Origin: JAWWBN01 sp033720955
GTDB lineage: Bacteria > Acidobacteriota > Thermoanaerobaculia > Multivoradales > JAHEKO01
Assembly: GCA_033720955.1 (NCBI GenBank)
Contig: JAWWBN010000209.1
Span: 1-6,915 of the forward strand
Direction of reading: 5' to 3'
DNA length: 6,915 nucleotides
The notes beneath the pieces are model-generated. The model saw only the letters and a list, made by a program, of their open reading frames with translations, ran no database searches and was not told the DNA's origin. The position numbers and the translations under genes were made by a program. Positions within the stretch are counted from its first letter, which is position 1; each line of letters opens with the position of its first letter. Below are positions 1 through 6,915 of this stretch, piece after piece.

Positions 1-610
1 CGCGGGCCCGCCGGGCGACGCGCCGGGCGAGGGCCACCTCGCGGGTGGCCAGGATCACGTTGAAGGCGATCAGGAAGAAGCGGGCGCCGATGGCTGTCAC
101 GCCGGCGGTGGGGTGCACCCGGGCCGGGCCGTAGTCGGGCTGCCATCCGGGCGTCGCGATCCGCTCCGGAAAGCCCTCGAAGCCGCCCCGGCGCAGGTCC
201 GCGAGCCGGCGCCGCCCGGGGTCGGAGGCCGCCTCGCCGTAGAGGTAGACGGGCAGGTCGAAGCGCGCCGCGACCTCGGCCCCCAGGGAGCGCGCGGCCG
301 CCACCGCGTCGGCCATGGTCGCCCCGGCGAGCGGGACGAAGGGCGTGACGTCGACCGCCCCGACCCGGGGGTGGACGCCGCGGTGCGCCCGAAGGTCGAT
401 CCGCTCGAGCGCCTCGGCGTACAGAGCGAGGAGGGAGGCCTGGAGCGCCTCCGCCTCGCCGACCAGAGTCAGGACCGAGCGGTGGTGGTCGGGATCCGAG
501 GAGCGGTCGGCGAGCACCGCTCCGGCTCCGGTGGCCGCCGCCGCCAACCGGTCCACCACCGCCTCGCGGCGGCCCTCGCTCACGTTCGGGACGGCTTCGA
601 GGATCGGCAC
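1..610 (-). CDS. ftcD: Glutamate formimidoyltransferase, N-terminal part (runs off window)
   Basis: The enzyme moves the formimino group from N-formimino-glutamate to tetrahydrofolate, the last step of one histidine-degradation route and an input to the folate pool. It is cytosolic. Reading the minus strand from the GTG at 610-608 gives 203 residues with family signatures in order: EAVPNVSEGRR at 5-15 (family start 'VPNFSEG'), HRGVHPRVGAVDVTPFVP at 76-93, DLPVYLYGEAA at 118-128, GWQPDYGP at 155-162, and GARFFLIAFNVIL at 175-187. His80 in GVHPR aligns by position with the catalytic His reported near residue 82 of the mammalian enzyme (known of the family, not tested here). Family domains are about 300 residues, so roughly the last third lies left of the window. 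It cannot be seen whether a cyclodeaminase domain follows. GTG 610 is chosen because the family N-terminus begins immediately after it and no ATG lies nearby upstream. No clear Shine-Dalgarno is visible. It is divergent from the TPR gene. Confidence 0.93.
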   Translation of the reverse strand, partial: MPILEAVPNVSEGRREAVVDRLAAAATGAGAVLADRSSDPDHHRSVLTLVGEAEALQASLLALYAEALERIDLRAHRGVHPRVGAVDVTPFVPLAGATMADAVAAARSLGAEVAARFDLPVYLYGEAASDPGRRRLADLRRGGFEGFPERIATPGWQPDYGPARVHPTAGVTAIGARFFLIAFNVILATREVALARRVARRAR

Positions 611-670
611 GCTTTGTGAACGCGGGAGACGGGAGAGGCTCCCGGAGTGGTGATGGAGGCCCCGGGACTC

Positions 671-679
671 TGGTACTAT
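671..679 (+). promoter_or_regulatory. Candidate extended -10 element for the TPR-RDD unit
   Basis: Bases 671-679 read TGGTACTAT, which fits an extended -10 (TGn followed by a TATAAT-like hexamer, here TACTAT). Transcription would begin near 686 and give a leader of about 30 bases before the ATG at 717. No convincing -35 is seen, which is tolerable for an extended -10. It lies 6 bases from the oppositely oriented TACAAT, so the two candidate promoters would share DNA. This is a pattern match only. Confidence 0.35.
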
Positions 680-685
680 TCGCGG

Positions 686-691
686 ATTGTA
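686..691 (-). promoter_or_regulatory. Candidate -10 element for the formimidoyltransferase gene
   Basis: On the minus strand bases 691-686 read TACAAT, one mismatch from the sigma-70 -10 consensus, in the only A/T-rich patch between the two divergent genes. It would give a leader of about 70 bases before the GTG at 610. No good -35 sits at 17 bases upstream; TTGCTT is present but about 20 bases away. This is a pattern match only. Confidence 0.35.
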
Positions 692-716
692 GCTTCCTCC
701 AAACCTCCCCGAAGCA

Positions 717-2654
717 ATGGTTTACCCAGGCAACGAGTCGATCTCCCCGGAGATCCGCAAGCGGATCGTAGAGACGTATCGCCAGACTCTCGATCTGGCC
801 GAGCAGGGCAGCCGCCAGGAGGCCCTTCTGGGATGCGACTTCATCCTGCGGCTCGACCCCATGTTCGAGTCGGCCCGCGCCCTGGCGGCGCGGCTCGAGG
901 AGGGTGAGTCGGCGGACGTCTCCGATCTCCGGCTCTCCGTCGAGTCGGAGGTGGGCGGGGGCGCCGAGCCCGGGGAGAAGGCCGCCCCACCGCCCGCGGT
1001 GGACCTGGTGGACGAAGCGCCCCCGGCGGACACGGGCGAGGAGGACGACCTGGGGGTGGACGAGCTCTTCGACGGTGCGGAGCCGACCGGCTCCTCCGTA
1101 TCGGAGACCGCCGAGCGAGAGCCTCTGATCTCGCCCGCCGACCTGCTGCGGCCGGATCCTCCACCGGCTCCGCCGCCGTCCGGCGTCCGTCCGCCTGCCG
1201 CGGAGGCGCCGGAGATCTTGGTGCCGCCGGCGCCGGCGAAGCCCCCGGCAGCTGCCGCGTCGGCTGCCGCGGAGCCGCCGTCCGGCGGGACCGGGCCCGG
1301 CGCGGAGCCAGGCCCCGACCTCTCCACGCCTTCGGTCGACTTCGCCGGCGAGCCCGCCGCGGCCCTTGACTCGGAGACCCAGGGACGGATCGACGACCTC
1401 CTCGCGGAGGGCCAGCACGAGTTCGACCGCGCGGAGTACCAGGCGGCGATCGACGCCTGGTCCAGGATCTTCCTGATCGACATCGACCACCCGGAGGCCA
1501 ACCGTCGGATCGACCTCGCCCGCAAGCTCAAGGCGGAGGTGGAGCGTGGCGTGGAGGAGGCGATGCACGAAGGGATCGCGGCCCTCGAGCGCCGCGACAG
1601 CGCCGGCGCCCGCGCCGCCTTCGAGAAGATCCTCGAGCTGCAGCCGAACCACGCCTCGGCGCGTGACTACCTGGCCCGGCTGGACAGCGACGAGCCCCCG
1701 TTCCCGGCGGCGGAGCCGGAGGCCAGGCCGGCGTCGGGCACCGTCGCGGGGGAAGGCCTGGAGGAGGCCGACGCCGAGAAGGTCGCGCCGCCGCGCCGCC
1801 GCCCCTCGCGGCCACGGCCCGCAAAGCCCACAATGCCGGGCACGATGGCGGCGAAGGTCTCGCCGGCGGCCTCCCGGGTGCGGCGCTTTGTCTACCTGGG
1901 CGCCGCGATCTTCGTTGTGGTGGCGGCGAGCGGCTGGTTCCTCTGGTCGCGGTCCTCGAGCCTCTTCCCGAACGCCGAGACCACGGCGCAGGTGCCGGCG
2001 CCCGATCCGATCGCCCGGGCCACCGTGCTCTTCGAGCAGGGCAAGCAGTCCATCGCCATCGCCCAGCTCCGGCGGCTCGGCCCCGATCACCCCAGCTACG
2101 CCGAGGCGCAGGCGCTGATCTTCCAGTGGGAGAGCGGGCTCGCCGAGCCGGAGCCCGGGGTGGATCCGGAAGCGGAGCGGATGGCGCAGCGGGCGGAGCT
2201 GCTGCAGCGGGCCCGGGGCCTGGTGGCGCTGGAGCAGTACATCGCCGCCGACGAGCTGCTCACCCAGGCCGACTCGGTGGCCGAGCTGTCGGGGGAGGAC
2301 GCCGCGCTGGCGGCCCGCATCGACGAGCGGCTGGACCCCATCCGTACCCAGATCGAGATCTACAAGCAGGGGGAGTGGGCCATCGCCCTGCGCGACCTCT
2401 GGCGGATGCGGGAGAATGGGCTCCGCGATCCGGTGGCGACCCGTCTGATGGTGGACTGCTACTACAACCTCGGGGTCCGAGATCTGCAGCGCGGCGACAC
2501 GGGGTCGGCCGAGAAGCGCTTCGTCGAGGCGATCGAGCTGCAGGCCGGCGACTCCGAGGAGCTCGAGCGGCTGCGGCGCTTCGCCCGGCTCTACAGCGAG
2601 CGCAAGCCCGATCTGCTCTACCGCATCTTCGTCAAGTTCCTCCCCTTCCGGTGA
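717..2654 (+). CDS. TPR-repeat single-span membrane protein with long disordered linker (function unknown)
   Basis: This is a 645-residue protein I cannot assign to a named family. Visible layout: a helical TPR-like segment at about 11-62; a low-complexity Pro/Ala/Gly/acidic linker at about 63-215, including the acidic DDLGVDELFDG at 110-120 and the DNA-level repeat of PPSG at 153-156 and 187-190; TPR-like helices at about 222-322 (for example YQAAIDAWSRIFLIDIDHPEA and ARAAFEKILELQPNHASA); and a basic Pro/Arg linker at 358-390. A hydrophobic span follows at about 391-410 (FVYLGAAIFVVVAASGWFLW). More TPR-like helices lie at about 431-465, 491-525, 543-575 and 577-611, and the tail is aromatic/basic (LLYRIFVKFLPFR). 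The Arg-rich segment before the span suggests the N-terminus is inside and the C-terminal repeats outside. TPRs usually bind proteins, so a scaffold or assembly role is inferred. ATG 717 is the only canonical start after an in-frame TAG at 690-692. No Shine-Dalgarno is visible. The next gene starts 1 base after its stop. Confidence 0.85.
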   Translation: MVYPGNESISPEIRKRIVETYRQTLDLAEQGSRQEALLGCDFILRLDPMFESARALAARLEEGESADVSDLRLSVESEVGGGAEPGEKAAPPPAVDLVDEAPPADTGEEDDLGVDELFDGAEPTGSSVSETAEREPLISPADLLRPDPPPAPPPSGVRPPAAEAPEILVPPAPAKPPAAAASAAAEPPSGGTGPGAEPGPDLSTPSVDFAGEPAAALDSETQGRIDDLLAEGQHEFDRAEYQAAIDAWSRIFLIDIDHPEANRRIDLARKLKAEVERGVEEAMHEGIAALERRDSAGARAAFEKILELQPNHASARDYLARLDSDEPPFPAAEPEARPASGTVAGEGLEEADAEKVAPPRRRPSRPRPAKPTMPGTMAAKVSPAASRVRRFVYLGAAIFVVVAASGWFLWSRSSSLFPNAETTAQVPAPDPIARATVLFEQGKQSIAIAQLRRLGPDHPSYAEAQALIFQWESGLAEPEPGVDPEAERMAQRAELLQRARGLVALEQYIAADELLTQADSVAELSGEDAALAARIDERLDPIRTQIEIYKQGEWAIALRDLWRMRENGLRDPVATRLMVDCYYNLGVRDLQRGDTGSAEKRFVEAIELQAGDSEELERLRRFARLYSERKPDLLYRIFVKFLPFR

Positions 2655-2655
2655 G

Positions 2656-3240
2656 ATGAAGCGCTCGTCCACCACCGACGCGCCGACCCTATTCGACCTG
2701 CCGCCCGAGCGGAGGGCGCCGGAGCTGGATCCGGAGGAGGGGCCGGAGTCGCCGGTCGAGAGCCTCGACCTGTTCGTGGATCCGCCCGCCGAGGAGCCAC
2801 CGTCGGCGGCGGCGACCGCGGGGCGCGTGGCCAGGGCGCGGCGGTCCCTTCCGGTCGCCCGGCTGGCGGCCGGCCTGGTGGACCTGGGAGTGGTGGCCGT
2901 GGTGCTGGGGGTGATCGTCGGCGGCACCGCCCTGATGGGGGTTCCGCCCAGCGCCGGCTGGTGGCCGGCGCTGGCGCTGGTCGCCTTGGTCTTCTCCTTC
3001 CTCTACTTCACGGTGCCGCTGGCCTTCTGGGGCCAGACCCCGGGGATGGCGCGTCGGGATCTCGTCGCCCGCAACGAGAGCGGCGGCCCGCTGACCTTCG
3101 GCCAGACCTTCCTGCGCTGGCTGGCCGCCCTGGTCACCTTCGCCCTGGCCGGCCTCCCGGCGGCGCTGCTGCTGACGGGCCGCTCCCTGGCCGACCGGCT
3201 GAGCGGCTCGCAGACGCGGTTCGACCCCCGCTCGGACTGA
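2656..3240 (+). CDS. RDD-family integral membrane protein with acidic N-terminal tail
   Basis: This is a 194-residue protein. Residues 1-65 are a disordered, Pro/Glu-rich tail containing TLFDLPPE (11-18) and LDLFVDPP (37-44). The RDD-like membrane domain follows: ARLAAGLVDLG at 68-78 supplies the family's first Arg (R69) and Asp (D76), with spans at about 73-93, 102-122 and 152-175. The intracellular-loop motif WGQTPG is at 125-130, GPLTFGQTFLRW at 144-155 matches the usual 'G.pls..q..lR', and D180 in ADRLSG matches the C-terminal Asp. It is divergent: after TPG the family typically has Lys and a GLRVV-like stretch, but here MARRDLVARN is seen. RDD proteins have varied or unknown roles, some proposed in ion transport, so no function is claimed. 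No Shine-Dalgarno is visible. The start lies 1 base after the upstream stop, so translational coupling with the TPR gene is likely. A hairpin follows its stop. Confidence 0.82.
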   Translation: MKRSSTTDAPTLFDLPPERRAPELDPEEGPESPVESLDLFVDPPAEEPPSAAATAGRVARARRSLPVARLAAGLVDLGVVAVVLGVIVGGTALMGVPPSAGWWPALALVALVFSFLYFTVPLAFWGQTPGMARRDLVARNESGGPLTFGQTFLRWLAALVTFALAGLPAALLLTGRSLADRLSGSQTRFDPRSD

Positions 3241-3265
3241 GCCGCGGGCGGGTGGCCCCCGCGGC
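3241..3265. terminator. GC-rich hairpin between convergent units
   Basis: A perfect 8-bp inverted repeat, GCCGCGGG at 3241-3248 and CCCGCGGC at 3258-3265, with a 9-base loop begins directly after the TGA of the RDD gene. It sits in the 49-base gap between the two convergent units, where a terminator serving either or both strands is expected. There is no T-run on either side, so it is not a classic intrinsic terminator. It could slow polymerase, protect RNA ends, or be chance in GC-rich DNA. Confidence 0.4.
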
Positions 3266-3289
3266 CCTGCGAGGCTCCCGCGGAGGCGC

Positions 3290-3883
3290 TCAGCCCCGGC
3301 GGCGCCAGAGGCTGGCGCCCATGTAGAGGTTGCCCGCCGCGGTCGCGATCGCGAACACCACCAGCGGATCGAAGGCGGGCCAGAGCGCAGCCAGACCCCC
3401 GGCCTGGTAGAGGAGTCCGGTGGTGCGCAGCGGGCGGTAGGCCAGACCGCCGAGCGCGAAGAGGGAGTGGCCCAGGAGCAGCAGCCAGATGCCGGCCAGG
3501 AGGGGGGCGAGGCCGGGCGCCCGGAGGGCGAGGGCGACGGAGAGCGCCACCGCGACCAGCGAGACGTTCCCCTGGGCGCGGAAGACCCACCGCGCCAGGC
3601 GCCCGACAGGTCTGCGGCCCAGGGCTTCCCGCAGGCTCAGGATCTCCACCAGGCCGCCGGCCAGAACGGCGATCGACCACGCCAGGAGGACGCCGGGGAC
3701 ACCGAGGGCGCGGTGGGCCAGGGGAGTTCCCAGAGCGGCCGCCGGCAGGATGACCGCCCAGGCGAGCCACGACCAGGGCGATCGCAGGAAGGGCCGCGCG
3801 GCGGCGGCGAAGCGCTCTTCGACGGGACGCAGGTCGTCCTCGACCGGTCCGGGGCGGTCGAAGAGAGGGTCGTACTCGGACAG
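3290..3883 (-). CDS. Hypothetical six-span membrane protein downstream of atpC, putative CTG start
   Basis: I do not recognise this family. The minus-strand frame is open from an in-frame TAG at 3901-3899 (inside the end of atpC) to the TGA at 3292-3290. From CTG 3883 it gives 197 residues: an acidic tail (SEYDPLFDRPGP at 2-13, EDDLRPVEERF at 15-25), then about six hydrophobic spans near 38-54, 61-80, 107-121, 125-148, 156-170 and 173-193, ending in a basic WRRRG. The frame has no ATG, GTG or TTG before GTG 3649 (residue 79). Starting there would remove the acidic tail and the first two spans, which look coding. CTG 3883 has GAGG 8 bases upstream, so it is the preferred start, though CTG initiation is rare. 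It lies 10 bases after the atpC stop and is probably the last gene of the atp operon. No catalytic motif is visible. Its tail shares an LFD motif with the TPR and RDD proteins. Confidence 0.65.
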   Translation of the reverse strand: MSEYDPLFDRPGPVEDDLRPVEERFAAAARPFLRSPWSWLAWAVILPAAALGTPLAHRALGVPGVLLAWSIAVLAGGLVEILSLREALGRRPVGRLARWVFRAQGNVSLVAVALSVALALRAPGLAPLLAGIWLLLLGHSLFALGGLAYRPLRTTGLLYQAGGLAALWPAFDPLVVFAIATAAGNLYMGASLWRRRG

Positions 3884-3891
3884 GGCGGCGG

Positions 3892-3895
3892 CCTC
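3892..3895 (-). promoter_or_regulatory. Possible ribosome binding site deciding the CTG start
   Basis: On the minus strand GAGG (3895-3892) overlaps the TGA stop of atpC and lies 8 bases upstream of CTG 3883-3881, a normal distance for a Shine-Dalgarno. It is short, and such tetramers are common in GC-rich DNA, so support is moderate. Confidence 0.35.
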
Positions 3896-4288
3896 AGTCT
3901 ACGAGGCGGAGCTGCTCTCGGGCGGCCTTCAGGTCGTGCTGGCGGCGGGCGTACTCGTCGTCGCCCACGGCCGGCAGCGCCCGCGCCGCCTCGAGCGCCT
4001 GCTTCGCCGCGGCCCGGTCGAGCTCCTCGGGACGCTGCGCCGCCTCGGTGAGAACGGTCAGACGGCCGGCGGACACCTCGGCGAATCCGCCGTCGATGAA
4101 CCAGCGCTCGGTCTCGCCGCCGGGCGTCTTGATCCGCAACTGCCCGACGTCGAGCTTGCACACCAGCGGCGCGCGCCCCCGGAGGACGCCGATCTCGCCG
4201 TCGTGGGCGGGCAGCGCCACGAAGACGGCCTCCCCCTCGGTGACGGCGCGCTCCGGGGTGACCACGCTGACGTGGAAGGTCTTGTCGC

Positions 4289-4292
<4 letters not shown>
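3894..4292 (-). CDS. atpC: F-type ATP synthase epsilon subunit
   Basis: The epsilon subunit sits on the central stalk of F1, couples gamma rotation to the c-ring, and can inhibit ATP hydrolysis through its C-terminal helices. The product is 132 residues, a normal length. The N-terminal beta-sandwich carries VVTPERAVTEGEA at 10-22, LPAHDGEIGVLRGRAPLV at 27-44 (family 'P...G..G.L..HAPL') and WFIDGGFAEVSAGRLTVL at 64-81. An alpha-helical C-terminal domain of about 87-132 has two Ala/Glu/Arg-rich helices split by the PAVGDDE turn, so the inhibitory helical domain is present. The GTG start at 4292-4290 overlaps the atpD stop in a GTGA tetramer. GAGGAG lies 11 bases upstream inside atpD, and no ATG is available. 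Family members usually have His where this one has Arg40 before APL; this is a small substitution. The stop at 3896-3894 is followed closely by the hypothetical membrane-protein gene. Confidence 0.96.
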
Positions 4293-5731
<1,439 letters not shown>

Positions 5732-5738
5732 CTTCTGA

Positions 5739-5744
5739 TTCCTC
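5739..5744 (-). promoter_or_regulatory. Ribosome binding site of atpD
   Basis: The minus-strand GAGGAA at 5744-5739 lies 7 bases upstream of the ATG at 5731, inside the 16-base gap after atpG. It supports independent initiation and fixes the atpD start. Confidence 0.7.
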
Positions 5745-5747
5745 GTT

Positions 5748-6617
5748 CTAGTCCGAAAGGGCGTTGGCGCCGCCCACGATGTCCAGCAGCTCCATGGTGA
5801 TGGCGGTCTGGCGGGCGCGGTTGTACTGCTGGGTCAGCCGCTTGATCATGTCCCCGGCGGCGTCGGTGGCGGCCTTCATGGCCACCATCCGCGCCACCTG
5901 CTCGCTGACCACCGCGTCGGTGAAGCACTGGTAGATGCGCACCCGCACGGTGGCCGGCAGCAGGTCGGCCAGGAGCTCCTGTGGGCCGGGGCTGAACTCG
6001 TAGGCCGTCGAGGGGCCCTCGGCCCGCTCGTCCGCCTCCAGCTCGTCGGCCAGCGGCAGGATCTGCTCCACCACCGGCCGCTGGCGCCCGGCGGATATGA
6101 ACTTCATGTAGCCCACGTGCAGCGAGCCGATCTCGCCCGCCACGAAGCGGCGCATCAGCTCGTTGGCGATCGGCTCCACCTCGTCGAAGCGGGGCGCGTC
6201 GCCGATCTCGGTGTGGCGCGCGGCCATCTCGCGGCCGATGAACCGGAGGTAGCTGACGCCCTTCTTGCCCACCACGTGGAACTCGTTGCCGGGCGCGGCG
6301 GCGGCCTCCGAGTCCAGCGTCGCGCGGATCACGTTGGCGTTGTAGCCGCCGCAGAGGCCGCGGTTCGACGTCAGCAGCAGGATCGCCGGCGGCGCCCCCG
6401 CCTCCGGCTCGCGCAGGAGCGGGTGCTCGACGCTCTCGGCGGCCGCCGCGAGGTCGGCGACGAGCTGGGCCAGCTTCTCGGTGTAGGGCTTGCTGGCCGT
6501 GGCCCGGTTGAAGGCCGCCTGGAAGCGCGCCGTGGCGATGAGCTGCATCGTCCGCGTGATCTTGCGGATGTTGCGCGCCGCCTTGCGCCGCTTCACCAGG
6601 AGCCGGCGATTGGCCAT
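5748..6617 (-). CDS. atpG: F-type ATP synthase gamma subunit
   Basis: Gamma is the rotating central shaft inside the alpha/beta ring. The product is 289 residues, a normal length. The N-terminal coiled-coil helix (about 1-60) contains RNIRKITRTMQLIATARFQ at 15-33, in place of the commoner 'I..ITKAMKMVAAAKLRRAQ'. The Rossmann-like middle domain has the strongly conserved LLTSNRGLCGGYNANVI at 81-97. The C-terminal helix has ARMVAMKAATDAAGDMIKRL (242-261), YNRARQTAITMELLDIVGGANAL (265-287). Both coiled-coil ends and the Cys-containing SNRGLCGG loop are intact. The CxxxC-type redox insertion of plant chloroplast gamma is absent. The ATG at 6617-6615 follows the atpA stop by one base and has GGAGGAG upstream. 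As I recall, the 'ITRTM.LIATARF' wording is typical of planctomycete/acidobacterial-type gamma subunits; this is not checked. Confidence 0.98.
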   Translation of the reverse strand: MANRRLLVKRRKAARNIRKITRTMQLIATARFQAAFNRATASKPYTEKLAQLVADLAAAAESVEHPLLREPEAGAPPAILLLTSNRGLCGGYNANVIRATLDSEAAAAPGNEFHVVGKKGVSYLRFIGREMAARHTEIGDAPRFDEVEPIANELMRRFVAGEIGSLHVGYMKFISAGRQRPVVEQILPLADELEADERAEGPSTAYEFSPGPQELLADLLPATVRVRIYQCFTDAVVSEQVARMVAMKAATDAAGDMIKRLTQQYNRARQTAITMELLDIVGGANALSD

Positions 6618-6618
6618 G

Positions 6619-6915
6619 CTAGGCGCTCTCCTCCCCGGCCTTCTCGCGCAGGTGGTGGTCGAGGAAGTCGGAGATCACCTGGCTGAGCTGCTGCTGGAAC
6701 TCGTCCGACATCTTCCTCCCGGCGCGCAGCTCCTCGAGGAGCTCCGGGAACTCGTGCCGGACGTGGTCCAGAAGCGCCTTCTCGGCCGCCGGCACGTCGG
6801 CCACCTCGACGTCGTCGAAGTGGCCCTTGGTGCCGGCGAAGATGGAGACGATCTGCTCCTCCACCGGGTAGGGGGAGTACTGGGGCTGCTTGAGCAGCTC
6901 CACCATCCGCTCGCC
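6619..6915 (-). CDS. atpA: F-type ATP synthase alpha subunit, C-terminal end (runs off window)
   Basis: Alpha is the non-catalytic nucleotide-binding subunit alternating with beta in F1. Only the last 98 residues are in view, and the frame stays open to the window edge, so the start and the Walker motifs are outside. The visible part begins GERMVELLKQPQYSPYPVEE, matching the highly conserved 'LLKQPQ.SP..V.EQ' motif at the start of the alpha C-terminal helical bundle, then QIVSIFAGTKGHFDDVEV, and ends in the usual helical tail (EFQQQLSQVISDFL) closing with KAGEESA. The TAG at 6621-6619 is followed after one base by the atpG ATG. An internal ATG at 6906 is Met in the conserved motif, not a start. 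Gene order and spacing indicate one operon. Confidence 0.97.
   Translation of the reverse strand, partial: GERMVELLKQPQYSPYPVEEQIVSIFAGTKGHFDDVEVADVPAAEKALLDHVRHEFPELLEELRAGRKMSDEFQQQLSQVISDFLDHHLREKAGEESA
6628..6634 (-). promoter_or_regulatory. Ribosome binding site of atpG
   Basis: The minus-strand GGAGGAG at 6634-6628, inside the last codons of atpA, lies 10 bases upstream of the atpG ATG. It is a near-perfect Shine-Dalgarno and fixes the start. Confidence 0.7.

Noticed and set aside
113..653. Open + strand frames opposite the formimidoyltransferase gene
   Set aside because: The minus-strand frame carries multiple conserved family motifs. The + frames are Arg/Gly/Ala-rich and have no recognisable features.
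1173..1287. A 13-base direct repeat (CCGCCGTCCGGCG at 1173-1185 and 1275-1287) as a possible mobile or regulatory repeat
   Set aside because: It encodes PPSG twice within a low-complexity linker, which coding bias explains without further structure.
722..1531. A 269-codon open frame on the - strand opposite the TPR gene
   Set aside because: It is Ser/Arg/Ala/Gly-rich shadow sequence with no motif. The + strand frame has clear TPR helices and a membrane span.
3003..3770. A 255-codon - strand frame crossing the RDD gene, the intergenic gap and the membrane-protein gene
   Set aside because: It spans two convergent genes out of frame with both, with Pro/Arg/Gly-rich composition typical of GC-rich shadows.
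6904..6906. ATG 6906 as the start of a separate small gene
   Set aside because: It lies inside the conserved LLKQPQ-type region of atpA, and the frame stays open through the window edge.

Overview
This is a very G+C-rich bacterial window with tightly packed genes and strong G/C preference at third codon positions. It holds two gene groups that converge near base 3265. The gene content is chromosomal and housekeeping. I see no mobile element, CRISPR array, tRNA or rRNA. The wording of the ATP synthase gamma and beta subunits, together with the large Pro/Ala-rich TPR membrane protein, reminds me of Acidobacteriota (Thermoanaerobaculia-like) or planctomycete-type sequences. That is an impression from memory, not a placement.

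Left part (1-716): the N-terminal two thirds of a glutamate formimidoyltransferase (histidine degradation / one-carbon metabolism) runs leftward off the window edge from a GTG start at 610. A 106-base intergenic region separates it from the rightward genes. It is the only locally A/T-richer patch and carries back-to-back candidate -10 elements for the two divergent units.

Centre left (717-3240, + strand): a two-gene unit with 1 base between the genes. The first encodes a 645-residue protein with cytoplasmic TPR-like repeats, a long disordered Pro/Ala/acidic linker, one membrane span and a second, probably extracytoplasmic, TPR-like region. The second encodes a divergent RDD-family membrane protein with a long acidic N-terminal tail. 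Neither has a known pathway. Their spacing suggests coupled translation and a shared membrane function. A GC-rich hairpin starts directly after the second stop codon.

Right part (3290-6915, - strand): the distal part of an F-type ATP synthase operon in the canonical order atpA (C-terminal end only), atpG, atpD, atpC. The genes are 1 bp apart, 16 bp apart and overlapping by 4 bp, respectively. The operon appears to continue into a gene for an unrecognised six-span membrane protein. That gene has no ATG/GTG/TTG in its N-terminal part and seems to start at CTG, which is the most unusual gene-level feature here. The F1 genes supply the catalytic head and rotor stalk of ATP synthase. The trailing membrane protein is co-oriented with them, but its role is unknown.

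The window is mostly ordinary. The points worth a second look are the putative CTG-started gene after atpC, the TPR-RDD membrane pair, an 'LFD' short motif recurring in disordered tails of three neighbouring proteins, and the overlapping divergent promoter region.
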